DNA from: Okapia johnstoni
Lineage: Eukaryota > Chordata > Mammalia > Artiodactyla > Giraffidae
Length of the DNA stretch: 64,000 nucleotides
Assembly (NCBI GenBank): GCA_024291935.2
Contig: CM044316.1
Coordinates: 77,206,501 to 77,270,500, forward strand
Reading direction: 5' to 3'
Position numbers and translations under genes: made by a program. How positions within the stretch are numbered: position 1 is the stretch's first letter; every line of letters starts with the position of its first letter. Under the pieces are notes generated by a model. That model was given only the letters and a program-made list of their open reading frames with translations, was not told the origin of the DNA and made no database searches. Below, in pieces: positions 28,378-40,974 of this stretch.

Positions 28378-28390
28378 TTGACCAAGATCA
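28319..28390 (+). repeat. Inverted duplication, right arm
   Basis: Partner of 28152-28227. The order Bov-tA tail then MIR flank is the ancestral one here, so the left arm is the copied one. Confidence 0.85.
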
Positions 28391-28460
28391 TACAGCTAGA
28401 TTAGAGGCAGCTGGGATTTAAATCTAGGCTGTCTGGATCCAGAGTACATTCAGCTAACAA
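28378..28460 (-). mobile_element. MIR SINE, right half of a split copy
   Basis: Continues the MIR at 26693-26829 with 'ccaagatcatacagctagat' and 'gggatttaaatctaggctg'. Confidence 0.75.
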
Positions 28461-28961
28461 TTTTGTATCCTGTGTCAATGGAAATGCTTATAGGACCTAA
28501 GGAATAGGATAGTTTATCAATAACATATGAAATCATTTTAAAAATAGAGCTGCCTTGGCAGCAGTAAATGGTTTGTTCAAACATTCTCATAGTCAGAAGA
28601 ATTCTTATTCAGGAACAGATAAGCAAGGATAAGGACCCTTGTCCTTCCACTTTAAAAGGAAGCTGTCCTTTGATTTCTTTTCAAAATATGCTAATATAGT
28701 TACTACCCATTCTCTATTAGGATCCTACCTAGGATACTGGATATAAATGTAAATAGAGTCCCAGCTGCTCCAGCTATGTGCATCTACCGTTAAGTAAGCC
28801 AACTTGAAGGTAATCAAGACACGTGATTTTTTTGATCTTCCAAATGCAAGCTGAAATAAATCTCTGCTAGAATGTAAACTTCATATCAATAATTCTTGTC
28901 TCTTGTTCACTGCTCAGATGGAGCAGCAAAAACTGACTGGCACATGGTACTTCAGTGCAGA

Positions 28962-29553
28962 TCAGTTCAGTCGCTCAGTCGTGTCCAACTCTTTGTGACC
29001 CCATGGACTGCAGCACATCAAGCCTCCCTGTCCATCACCAACTGCCGGAGTTTACTCAAACTCATGTCCATTCAGTTGGTGATGCCATACAACCATCTCA
29101 TCCTCTGTCATCCCCTTTTCCTCCCATCTTCAATCTTTCCCAGCATTAGGGTCTTTTCCAATGAGTCAGCTCTTCACATCAGGTGGCCAAAGGATTAGAG
29201 TTTCAGCTTCAACATCAGTCCTTCCAATGAATATTCAGGGCTGATTTCCTTTAGGATGGACTGGTTGGATCTCCTTGCAGTCCAACGGACTCTCAACAGT
29301 ATTCTCCAATTCCATAGTTCAAAAGCATCAATTCTTCAGTGCGCAGCTTTCTTTATAGTCCAGCTCTCACATCCATACATAACTACTGGAAAAACCATAG
29401 CCTTGACTAGACAGACCTCTGTTGGCAAAGTAATGTCTCTGCTTTTTAATATGCTGTCTAGGTTGGCCATAACTTTTCTTCCAAAGAGTAAGCGTCTTTT
29501 AATTTCATGGCTGCAGTCACCATCTGCAGTGATTTTGGAGTCCCCCCAAATAA
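28962..29553 (-). mobile_element. BovB LINE 3' fragment, ~590 nt
   Basis: Starts with the BovB 3' terminus and ends after the 'cagtgattttggag' segment of the RT C-terminal region. In intron 5 of TMEM161B. Confidence 0.92.
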
Positions 29554-29771
29554 AGTAGGTACCTAAACAATAACAAATTTTGCCATAGAAATAATATTTA
29601 CATGGTAATCCAGGTAAGCTGAAACAGTATTAATTCTATGCTTTAATGGTAAACAGACCTTTAATTGGAGATATCCAGGATTCAAATACTTGACCATTAT
29701 ATATAACCTGAGTTATGGTGAATCTAAGAACAAGTATTAGCCTCTCTGTAACAATTACATTACAGCTCTTA

Positions 29772-29986
29772 GAGGGATTCCCTGGTGGCTCAGACAGTAA
29801 AGAATCCACCTGCAATGCAGGAGACCTGAATTCAATCCCTTGGTTGGGAAGATCCCGTGGAGGAGGGGATGGCAACCCACTCTAGTATTCTTGCCTGGAA
29901 AATCCCCATGGAGGCGGCGCCTGGTGGGCTACAGTCCACAGGGTCACAAAGAGTCAGACACGACTGAGCAACTAAGCACACAGCAC
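29772..29986 (+). mobile_element. Bov-tA SINE
   Basis: Full-length type, from 'ttccctggtggctcagacag' to 'gactgagcaactaagcacac'. It directly abuts a BovB internal fragment on its right. Confidence 0.93.
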
Positions 29987-30207
29987 AGGGAACATTTCGT
30001 CCTAGGACGGACATGATAAAGGACAGAAAAGGTAAGGAACTGACGGAAGCAGAAGAGATTAAGAAGAGGTGGCAAGAATACAAAGAACTATACAAAAAAG
30101 GTCTTAATGACCCAGATAACCACCATGTGGCCAGTCATCTAGGACATTCTGGAGTGTGAAGTCAAAGTGGGCCTTAGGAAGCATTACTATGAAAAAAGCT
30201 AGTGGAC
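29987..30207 (+). mobile_element. BovB internal fragment, plus
   Basis: Corresponds to the region of the BovB copy at about 52405-52630 (linker upstream of the RT domain, GluAspIleLysLysArgTrpGln). It has neither the 5' nor the 3' end of the element, which is unusual for BovB and implies later loss of its 3' part. Confidence 0.85.
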
Positions 30208-31010
30208 ACCTCTTTTCTATGAAACTGAACATTAGGAGAAAAGGGAAGCCAAATCATTTTCTAATAAGGGAAATAAATTTGCAAGTCTTATATAACTGCA
30301 AAACCAACAAACTTTGCAAATAACTGTAAGAATTTAAAGAGTGATATTTACTCTCTAGTTCTTACTTTGTAATGTAGAATTCTGTGGTATTTCCATGTGC
30401 TATTCCTTCAAAATGCTTTCTTTAATCATCTAACATTATTGTACAAGTTTTCCCTAAACACAGTTGTCAATCCTCTTCCTATTTTAGTTAACAGCTACTA
30501 AATCATTTATAAGCACTAAGAGTATACTGCATCACTGTAGAAGCTGGCATGATTTAGTTACATTAAGCCTAAGCAAGGTTGTCAAATTGATAGGATGTTA
30601 ATTTCAATTAAAATGATTAATGGGTGTTTAACAAAGCACATTTAGTTCCCATGTCATTTAAAGATGTAAGTGAACTTTTAAAACTTCTCTATAACTTAAT
30701 CATTGCATACACATCCTATTACTATTTTTTCTCCTTTTCAATAAGAACATCATTCATTTCAGAGTTCTTGCAGTTATGCTCTTACATGAAAGACACTGAT
30801 AGTCTACAGTTGCTTAAAGGGGAAAGACTCTAGAGGGGGAAAAAAAAAATAGAAAGATTAGGTATCCAGGAAGAAACTGACAGTAACCACCAGTTCCAGC
30901 TAGAGGAGATAAAGGCAGGACTTGCCCCACCCTCAGTGCAAACCCATCCCATTAACCTGGGTGAAGATATATTGTTTGTAATGAAAGATGCTTCTGAGTT
31001 AGCCGTGAGT
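30208..31010. other. Intron 5 segment without recognised features
   Basis: AT-rich, with an A run at 30840-30850. No supported gene. Confidence 0.4.
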
Positions 31011-31021
31011 GCAGGCAGAAA

Positions 31022-31304
31022 CGGAGAAGGCAATGGCAACCCACTCCAGCACTCTTGCCTGGAAAATCCCATGGACAGAGGAGCCTCGTAGGCTGCAGTC
31101 CATGGGGTCGCAAAGAGTCGGACAGGACTGAGCGACTTCATTTTCACTTTTCACTTTCATGCATTGGAGAAGGAAATGGCAACCCACTCCAGTGTTGCCT
31201 GGAGAATCCCAGGGACGGCGGAGCCTAGTGGGCTGCCGTCTATGGGGTCGCACAGAGTCGGACACGACTGAAGCGACTTAGCAGCAGCAACAGCAGCAGC
31301 AGCA
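31022..31304 (+). mobile_element. Bov-A2 SINE (dimer)
   Basis: Two Bov-A units in tandem are joined by the 'tttcacttttcactttcatg' linker, and the element ends in a CAG-repeat tail. An 11-bp duplication gcaggcagaaa flanks it (31011-31021 and 31305-31315). Confidence 0.95.
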
Positions 31305-31879
31305 GCAGGCAGAAAAAAAGGTTACAAAGCGTAACTCTAAGCCCTCTTGCATAATCTAAGCTCTTGGAATAGTTTCCTATTCCAAATTTTCTAATTAACT
31401 AAAGTAATAAACACTGCCGTTTAAATTTACATTATGATTGATTTTTTAGTAATTCAATTAATAAAGAAAAACTACAAAGTTAAGACTTCCCTGGTTAATA
31501 TTCTGAACTCCTTAGAGGAGAGAACAGCATTATAAGAGTCTATACACAATTATTTTTAAAATTATGTAATTTTAAGCACAACTTAATTTTATTTATGATT
31601 AACAAGTGATATAAACTACTTCAGTAAGAGCTGAAGCCAGGTTAAGTGTAAAAAATATGAAAGCAAATAACAAAGGGAAAATATCTGGTTTTTAAACAAA
31701 GAGGACTACTGGATCTTTTCCTCATGCAAATTGTAGCTTTTCTTATAATGAAGTAAAGTACCAAGTTTTCTAAGATAGCAAGTAAAGAACAATTTCACAA
31801 GTTTTAAACTTCATGTAACTTTTAACATTCAAGATGGAGTTTTATGAAACATGAAACACTGTTTAAAAGTGATGACAAG

Positions 31880-32083
31880 GGACTTCCCTGGTGGTCCAGG
31901 GGTTAAGAATCCACCCTGCAATGCCTGGTTGGGGAATTGAGATCCCACACGCCAATAGCAGAGCCTGCCCACCACAACTACTGAGCCTCAGCATTCTGGA
32001 GCCTGCACTGCAACGAAGGATTCTGCATCGCGAAACTAAGATCCTGTAAGACCTGACACAGCCAAATAAGTAATTTTTTTTAA
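31880..32083 (+). mobile_element. tRNA-Glu-derived (CHR-type) SINE
   Basis: Begins 'gggacttccctggtggtcca', includes the 'ccacaactactgagcc' insert typical of a longer CHR subtype, and ends in a TA/T-rich tail. Confidence 0.88.
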
Positions 32084-32931
32084 GTGGTAAAGAGATCCTA
32101 GAATACAGATGCTCAAACTTTTCTCTCCAGGATATTCTGAATCCCATGCTCCTTATCTATCTCTTCTCCACAACTTAAAAATAAAACAAAGCTAGTGGTT
32201 CATTTTACTAGTATCAAACACTACAGGTCCATCTCTTTCTTGGCATTCTAAAGAAGGGCTTATATATTAGGAGATAATAAGGAAAAAGGAGCAATATTTA
32301 AAAACACAACATAAAAACTCCAACCACAAAAGAAATCCTTCTGAGACTCAGCTATGATTTCTCTCACTGCCTGGGGGGGTCCCAAGTCCAGGGTGGAAAA
32401 ATATTGCTTCATTTTTACTGAAAATGGATACTAGAGTCTATAAAGACACAATTTCAAACTCCTTCACTTACACTAAAAAGCAAAATAACATCTTCAGCCA
32501 GAAGTGATATCAAATGACCAAAAAGAAATTTCTCAAAGATTACAGCTACTGCCAAATTTTGATACCATAGAATTATTAAATAAGTTACAAAATATGTCAA
32601 TACTAAAGGAAGAAAAACAAAATCAGATGCAATCAAATTCAGGTGTGAAGTAGAATCATATATCATTAATACATTAATATAACCCTATACCACAAACACC
32701 TAAAATGTTATAATGCCTACATCCAGAATTCATACTAGATAAATCTTAAAACCAATTACTTATTGAGCCCCATACTGGAACAAAACCTTTCCATAACCCA
32801 TAATGTAAACACACAAACAATATTCTGATGTAAAATACCATGCTCTGGCTAGGGCCAAATGTTCAAGCTTTCATTCAATAGTTCACAAGCCTCCACTTAA
32901 ATCAGAACAGCATATTTACAATTTCCTAACT

Positions 32932-33276
32932 GTAAAGCCTTTGACTGTGTGATCACAATAAATTGTGGAAAGTTCTTAAGAGATGGAAATACCAGTCCAA
33001 ATTACCTGTTTCCTAAGAAACCTGAATACAGGTCAAGAAGCAACACTTAGAACTGGACGTAGAACAGCGGACTGGTTCAAAATTGGGAAAGGAGTACGAC
33101 AAGGCTGTGTATAGTCACTCTGCTTATTTAACTTATATGCAGAGCACATCATGTGAAATACCAGGCTGGAAGAAGCACAAGCTGGAATCAAGATTGCTGA
33201 GAAATATCAATGATCTCAGATATGCAGATGATATCACTCTAATGGCAGCAAGTGAAGAGGAACTAAACAGCCTCTT
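32932..33276 (+). mobile_element. BovB internal fragment, plus, RT core
   Basis: Matches the RT core of the copy at about 53020-53360, including the coding string for YADD (RYADDITLM). The frame has stops and both element ends are missing. Confidence 0.88.
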
Positions 33277-33374
33277 AATTAACCCCTCAGTTCTACCTGA
33301 ATAGAACACCTCCTTTAAATGCTAGCTTATTTTGCTTTATAAGATCTCCATTTCTGAAATAAAGAGAATATTCA

Positions 33375-34306
33375 CTTCAGTTCAGTCGCTCAGTTGTGTC
33401 CAACTCTTTGTGACCCCATGAACCGCGGCACACCAGGCGGCCCTGTCCATTACCAACTCGTGGAGTTCATCCAAACCCATGTCCATTGAGTCGGTGATAC
33501 CATCCAACCAACTCATCCTCTGTTGTCCCCTTCTCCTCCTGCCTGCAATCTTTCCCAGCGTGAGGGTCTTTTCAAATGAGTCAGCTCTTCGCATCCAAAG
33601 TATTGGAGTTTCAGCTTCAACGTCAGTCCTTTCAATGAACACCCAGGATTGATCGCCTTCAGGATGGACTGGTTGGATCTCCTTGCAGTCCAAGGGACTC
33701 TCAAGAGTTTTCTCCAACACCATAGTTCAAAAGCATCAATTCTTCGGTGCTCAGTTTTCTTTATAGTCCAACTCTCACATCCATACACTGGAAAAACCAT
33801 AGCCTTGACTAGACAGACCTTTGTTGGCAAAGTAATTTCTCTGCTTTTTAATATGCTGTTTAGGTTGGTCATAACTTTCCTTCCAAGGAGTAAGCATCTT
33901 TTAATTTCATGGCTGCAATCACCATCAGCAGTGATTTTGGATCCCCCCAAAATAAAGCCAGCGTTTCCACTGTTTCCCCATCTATTTGCCATGAAGTGAT
34001 GAGACCGACTGCCATGATCTCAGTTTTCTGAATGTTGAGCTTTAAGCCACTTTTTCACTCTCCTCTTTCACTTTCATCATGAGGCTCTTTAGTTCTTCTT
34101 CACTTTCTGCCATAAGAGTGCTGTCATCTGCATATCTGAGGTTATTGATATTTCTCCTGGCAATCTTGATTCCAGCTTGTGCTTCTTCCAGCCCAGCGTT
34201 TCTCATGATGTACTCTGCATATAAGTTCAATAAGCAGGGTGACAATATACAGCCTTGACGTACTCCTTTTCCTGTTTGCAACCAGTCTGCTGTTCCATGT
34301 CCAGTT
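33375..34306 (-). mobile_element. BovB LINE 3' fragment, ~930 nt
   Basis: Starts with the BovB 3' terminus and runs to 'ttccatgtccagtt' in the RT core. A minus-strand YADD coding string is present (LRYADDSTLM) but frames are broken. Confidence 0.93.
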
Positions 34307-37300
34307 AGGGATGGAATAAATTTTTTTCTACCATGTGGTTGACATTTTTAAACTTCTAATTTAATGTCAACATTTTTCATACTAGAATTAGGCTATAATT
34401 TATAGATGCAGATACAAAAATCAGAAAAGAAAAATCAAGGACAGGTTGGAAGATTTATTCAGTAGGAAGTATTTTAAATATACTTATCTTTGAGCTGGAG
34501 ATAAGAGCTTTCAAATAGCGAACAGGCTTAATTTTTTGTTCTAAAAATGGCAAATTTCTCTCATCTAGGATAACAACTTTAATAACATAGATGTGTTGAA
34601 GTACTACCATGTTTTAACTTAATTTACACCTTTAAGACCCAATTCTCAAATTAAGAAAATGTATTCTACACCCTAACCTCATAAAATTATTCAACAATGT
34701 TTAGATGTTCTTTTGAGAAGGAAAGAAATACAAAGAAATCATATTCTGATATGAAATGTTGCCAATTTTTTTGCCAATAAACAAATCTATTGCATAGTAT
34801 CCTAAGGAATAAACAGATTTTCACAGATGTTTCTCAAAAGTTTTTCACAAAATGTATGATTACCTTTTAAAAATAGATCACATTTCCACTCTAAGCAATT
34901 TGCATGTAAACGGAAAGTTTTTCTAATCTGTGAAACATTATACTGTTTTGGGGAACACTAACAATAACCTAATGTTTTTTGCTATTCAAATGATTAAACT
35001 TATCACATCTAGTTTTCCATAAGTAAAGGCAAACAAAATACTCAAAAATCACATCATATTTTGCATTCTTGCTGCAGAGAAATCTAGAAACTATACTAAG
35101 GTTCTGCTATAGAACAGACATTAAAAACTAAATTAAGTAAAGTAATAATCCTTAAGAGCTACCAAATAAAAACCTCTTAAAATAATCTAATCCTATCTTA
35201 AAATGTTTAAAAAAACCAACAAAATTTGGATAAAATTTCAACTAAAACATTTTTTCATATTTTCTTAGAGACAAAGCTTCAATTACTTTTAGTTAAAGAG
35301 TAAAGAAACAGAACCTAAAATTCTCTCAGATAAATAAAAGCCAAAAACTATTATGCAACTTTAAACCCATCCTATAAAATAGTTTACAGTCAGCCTCAAC
35401 TTAACCAGACTGTGGAAAAATGATGACCAGATTTTTGAAAGCATAAAGATATTGGCTTTATTAAAAAAAAAAAAAAGCAAGCAAACAACAAAAAACTATT
35501 AACTAAACTTCTGATTAAAATAAAGCAAAACAATGAAAGTTAGCCTTATATTTTTAGATTCATAAGAAAAATTACCACTTCCTAGCTGAAAGAAAAAAAG
35601 TCATACTTGATTGACTATAAATTAATGAACAAAAAAACAGTCCTACCTCTCACTTAAGTTCCCTATATAATGCTAGGTTTCTGGTCCTGAAAGGTGAATA
35701 ATTTGACAGTATTAATGTCATAGAAGATCTCCAAAAGTTTGTTAAAGAATCAGGTTTTGACATACTATGTATTGTCCAAATTTTCAAGACAAAACAAGTA
35801 CCTTGGCTCAGATTCAACAGCCCTGAGTCTGTTCCTTTTTCACTGGGAAGCATGATATCTTACACAGTTCACTTCAGGGTTTAGTGCTTCATTTTTCCTA
35901 TTAACCTAAAGCAGAACATTTTTGTAAAGAATAATTTAGAATCGTTTAAGGAATTCAGAAGAGGTAACTAAGTCATGCTACCTTGCTGTAGTTGTCTATT
36001 TCCTACAGCAAACAAGTACAGCATTTACTTTGTAGACCTTTAATTTACAAATCTACATACAGAACTGGATATTTAACACAGAAAACCTAAGAATTTATTT
36101 CAGTTTAAAGCATTCACAACTTTTTGATTTGTATAAAATCTGCATGTCTGGCCACCAAGGCAAATTAAATTTTAAAACATAGTCTTAATAATATATATAA
36201 TGGGGTTTTGTACCTTAAACCATCCACAATGTAAAATACAAGCACTGTGGAAATGTGACTAATGATCCAGTTCTTTAACCAAATATAATAGGACTACTGA
36301 GAAGCTTTACCATTCTTTGTAGAACAGCTTTCTTCTCACTTAAATTCATGTAATTGACTCAGTATTACTCTGCAATACAGCTTATTCATAAGAAAAGCTT
36401 CTTTAAAAAAAAAATCCATCAATTGTACAATATTTTAATTTTTAAAAGTTTTATTTCTCCCAAAGGATCTCTGAATTTTGCAAGCACCATTTGTACCTTT
36501 ATATTTTTCTCTTATTCTTAAATGAAAATATATGCTTCATATTATGAAATCAGTAGACATTTCTCCAGTGACTAAAACTTCATGGGTCATCATATAGGAA
36601 AGACAATTACTACAACTGCTCCATCCTCATTATAAGGCTTTCTTTACCCCTTATCTTCTATATAACATAAACTTGGCAAAAATGGAAGCAGAACATACAG
36701 ACTTGAACAAATTGTGGTTAGAATAACAAATTGGCAAGAGAGTATAGCTGAGAATTAATATGAGTTTTGGAGTAAGACTGGAAGTAGGTGTGATAGCTTA
36801 GATGCATGTACATCTCAGTTGAAGAAGAAAGCAGGGCTGGCGATAAGAGATGAATCAGTTTTAAGTTCCAGGGTTCAAGACTTGAGTGTCACATGTTTAA
36901 AAAAAATCATTCTTGTGTTTTTCAAAACTTTCAATATTCTGTAAATATTATAATTGTTGTCCAAAACAAGAATGTCAAATAAAAACTGATGAGAAGGGAA
37001 ATGAGCACAAAAGTAAGACAGTTTTCTTCCTCACTTTGAAGTGAACCAATTATTTAAGTTATATGTGTCTAATTTGCGGACCATTTTAACAAAGGCTATT
37101 TCATCAGTAACAACTGCAGAGAATTTCTGAATCGACTGATGTATGTGTGACTCTGGAATTAAGTGGAGCCATTGTCCTATGTAATCAATGGAGACATGTG
37201 TTTGACTAATAAGTAGGCACATACAATAAGAAAATAAAGAGAAGCCAGACAGGGGTCACTGCAGCTAGGCTGTTCATAGGGTGTGAAAGGCATACCAGAT

Positions 37301-39496
37301 ATGTTATAACTAAGATAAAAGACTATTAACAGACCCTTCTTTGGAGTTAATCTGGATATCAGGCATTTAATTCTGGTTTCCTGCTTGCCATTGAAGGTAG
37401 CGGGTCATTTTCTCACAGGCTATCCGTTTGAAGGAAAATCACGTACCCAAGCATATACACAATTCTACTTTCCTTCTTCTTCCCTACCCGCTTTGAGGAG
37501 GGTCAAAGTTGGCAGAAAATAGCTTGGATTATAAAGCCCTTCACCACTTTCTGTCCTCCCTGGGATGGAGAGACAGCCAGCGACCAGATCCCTGCAGGGA
37601 TGCTATTGTTTGGTGCCTTCTACAAGTGCACTACTTCAAACTGAGGAGAGCCAGTTCAGTGCTGAAGACTGCTTGGGACCTTTGCTCTCACATTATCAGG
37701 CATTACTGAGTGAAATGAAAGGTAAAAAATTTATTCACATAAACAATACTTTGAATAGCTATTAAGAAGTACATTTTTCTAATTTCTCTTGTAAGTAGAC
37801 ATTAAAGGCTGTATCACATTAAATAAAACTGGGTATCAAGATATGCATTTTTACATAAACTTGTCATAGCTACAAAACAAAGAGAATGAAACAAAACCAA
37901 GAATATTTCATAATAAACAATATTTCAGAACACATAAAAACTCACGGTATGAAAAAAGTAATGATATATTCAGCTAGTGCTTATTATCAAGTTATAATAT
38001 TTTTAGTATGCTTAATATGACAATGTCTAAGGATGCTGTTCATTCTGACTAAATGATTTTTCACTTATTTAATACTATAGAGCTAAATGGTAATATTTTA
38101 AACCCTTGAATTTAACCTGCTCTTCAATAAGTATACCACTGAATATCTGGGGGTCTTATTCAACTAACACACATGATCAGTATTTATACCCAGTACAATA
38201 TAAATCTTGTGAAGATATCAACTCTTAAGGCTTTATTCTGGCTATTCTAGTCTAAATTATACCTAAATCAATCCAAAAGAGTCAACCGCAGCATAACACG
38301 GTGGTAGTGAATATCAAATTGCATCATGTATTTTAAATGGTATCCCCTAACAAGTTTAAAAGACAGTTCAGTGGTCACTGGCTGAAATAAAAGATGGAAA
38401 ACATCTATTAATTCTCTTACTCCCCAACTCTTAACTAACTAAACCACACAAGAAAGCAAGCAGAACTCCCCAAAACAAAGAATAGGAAAAGAAATGACAG
38501 TAGAAAAAAATGACAACAAATTTTGGAAGACATTAAGTAATGGACAAGTAGTAACTAATTTAGGCTTCAATTTTCTCTACTATGTGAGATCTATGAGGCA
38601 AGGAACCCAGTGAGAAGAAAGCCAATTCATTCATAAAACATGGTACTAAAGTCAGGAACTAGAGACAGCAGAGACCTCCAAAGGTAGGGTTGCAAAACGC
38701 AGGAAAACAAGATGGTTAGTTGAACGACTGTATTAGTATAATCAGACTTTCCAGATCTTCTGTTTTGCTGACTTATAGAGATTAAGGTGATAGCTTTCCC
38801 CCAGTTCTGGCAGAACCTAGAAGAACTAAATTTTAAAGATATTAAACCAGAAAAGATTGAGCTTGGGGGTATTAGGTAAAACTTCAGGTGACAATGAAGA
38901 GCTGAGAACAGGGTCAGGGGGAGGACCCAGACATGCATTTAAATCAATGCCTGCACACTGAATGTTGAGTCTCTGAGCCTTCCCCAATCAGCTCTCATAA
39001 CACTAGTTGTCAGGCTTAGATCCCACATATGGGACACTGCCAGATCTTCACTCAATTAGCCACTAAAAAGCCAGCCATCTGCAAGAAACTTCCAATTTTT
39101 AACTCCTCCTTCTGAATATAAACGGATACTCAAAGACCGTAAGACATTCCAGAACAATCTTGAAAATGACAGTGATTAAAACAAAAAAGGGAGGAAGAGG
39201 GACACTCAGAAAACAAATAATGCAAGGTGAAAATTTAAGCATAAAAGCTATTAACATTCTTAAAAAATATTACACAACCATGACACACGATTGCTATGAT
39301 AATGGAGCTTTCAAAGAAGTCTTAATTTTTTTTAAAAAGTTGATATAAAAACTTAACAAAAGGGTTAAAAGAGAAAATTAAGAGAAAAATCAAGAAAACT
39401 GTATAAAATAAATGGAAAGGGAGAGATAAAAGTTAAAGAATCATTCAAATAAATCCAACATCTCACTAACCAGAGTTTCTTTTTTACTGTGTAGGG
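34307..39496. other. Long intron 5 stretch without young repeats
   Basis: About 5.2 kb with no BovB, Bov-tA, CHR or young L1. I recognise no conserved reading frame. The segment at 37.38-37.70 kb is less AT-rich and has two overlapping short frames (37509-37709 and 37565-37765) without family resemblance. Confidence 0.45.
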
Positions 39497-39556
39497 AGTC
39501 CTGGTCAGGGAACTAAGACCCTGCATGCCATGTGGCATGGTCAAAAAAAAAAAAAA
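39497..39556 (+). mobile_element. tRNA-Glu (CHR-type) SINE, 3' part
   Basis: 'ggtcagggaactaagaccct' and 'catgccatgtggcatgg' followed by a 15-nt A run. Confidence 0.75.
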
Positions 39557-40103
39557 ACAACACATACAGAAAACAAACTAGTGGTTATGAAAGGGGAGAA
39601 GGGAAGGGGAGAAAATTAGAGGTATGGGATTAAGAGATACAAGCAAACTACTATGAATAAAATAGATAAGCAACACAATATAGCTGTTAACCGAATGTGG
39701 TTCAAGCCCACTCAGGGATGCGTTTCACCCTTTGGGTTTCTTTGGTGGCTCAGACAGTAAAGAATCTGCCTGCAATGCAGGGGACCTGAGTTCACTCCCT
39801 GGGTTGGGAAGATCCCGGAGAGGGGAATGGCAATCCACTCCAGTATGCTTGCCTGGAGAATTCCATCAACAGAGGAGCCTGATGGGCCACAGACCATTGA
39901 GTTGCAAACAGTAGGACACGACAGAGTGACTAACACTAATCCAACTAACCTAAGGATATGTCACACGGCACAAGGAATCATAGCCATTACCTTATAATAA
40001 CTTTTAATGGAGTATAATATGTAAAAATACCAAATCACTATGCTATAAATATGAAACCAATACCACAAATCAGCTATACTTCAATTTAAAAAAAAAAAGA
40101 AGA
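39557..40103 (+). mobile_element. L1 3' UTR with a Bov-tA inserted
   Basis: 'acagaaaacaaactagtggt' to the 'atcagctatacttcaattt' ending with an A tail is L1 3' UTR sequence. It is interrupted at about 39732-39945 by a Bov-tA. Confidence 0.8.
39732..39945 (+). mobile_element. Bov-tA SINE inside L1 3' UTR
   Basis: From 'gggtttctttggtggctcag' to 'gacacgacagagtgactaac'. Moderately diverged. Confidence 0.88.
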
Positions 40104-40264
40104 GATGTATCCGAACTACTAAGGTTTAGAATTCCATAGAGAGTTTAGCTTCTATACAATAAGAATAGAAAACTGTTCAAGGAGGGTAAGAAGATACTGC
40201 AATGCTTAGCTATAAATAATATTTTCATCAGCATAACTAAAATCATCTACTGATTTAAGTAAAA

Positions 40265-40545
40265 AGTTGTCTCCTAGGGTGGGATGAACTGAGAGGGTAG
40301 CACAAAAACACATACGTTACCACATGTAAAACAGATAGCTAATGGGAAGTTGCTGTGTAACACAGGGAGCTCAACCCGGTACTCTGTGATAACCTAGAGG
40401 GGTGGGAAGGGATGGGGAGTGGGAGGGAAGTTCAAGAGGGAGGGGATATAGGTATACTTCTGGCTGATTCATGTTCCTATATGGCAGAAAGCAACACAAC
40501 ATTGTAAAGCAATTATCCTTTAATTTAAAAAAAGATGTAAAAAAA
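40265..40545 (+). mobile_element. L1 3' end (ruminant type), 5'-truncated
   Basis: 'ctgtgtaacacagggagctc', 'gaggggtgggaaggga', and the terminal 'attgtaaagcaattatcc' with an A-rich tail. Non-coding 3' UTR only. Confidence 0.85.
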
Positions 40546-40935
40546 AATAAGAAGAATGTATTATGTTAACTTTGATGCATATCTTGGTCTGAGAGGAGTC
40601 TAATATGACCAAGAAGCCAAGCTACATGACATTATCAATCTGCCCAACTTCTTGTTCTTAGCACATCTGTTAGGAATCCGAGTATTGCAAAGTCCTCACT
40701 GTTATCAGTAAACCTAGAGATTTTATTGAAAACTAAAAAATTTACTGAGTTTTCAGTAGGTCCAATCATGCCAAATATCCTCAGACACTAACTTTAACAA
40801 TCCCAGAGTCAAGAAATGACCATATTTTTCCTCTATTTTGTTCATTTGACTTCCTAATTTCTTCTTTTGTATGACTCTCCCAAGCACAAGCAACAAATTT
40901 ACCAAGCACCACTATCAGAATGATAACTTCTTTGT

Positions 40936-40974
40936 ATATGTGTGTGCACGCACACGTGTGTGTGTGCGCGCACA
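40936..40974. repeat. Alternating purine-pyrimidine tract
   Basis: GT/GC/AC alternation over about 39 bp, with tgtgcacgcacacgtgtgt as its self-complementary centre. Capable of Z-DNA and cruciform formation on sequence grounds. Confidence 0.85.

Noticed and set aside
37509..37765. Two overlapping frames in a less AT-rich patch
   Set aside because: No domain, no splice context and no family resemblance; overlapping frames in two phases argue against coding.
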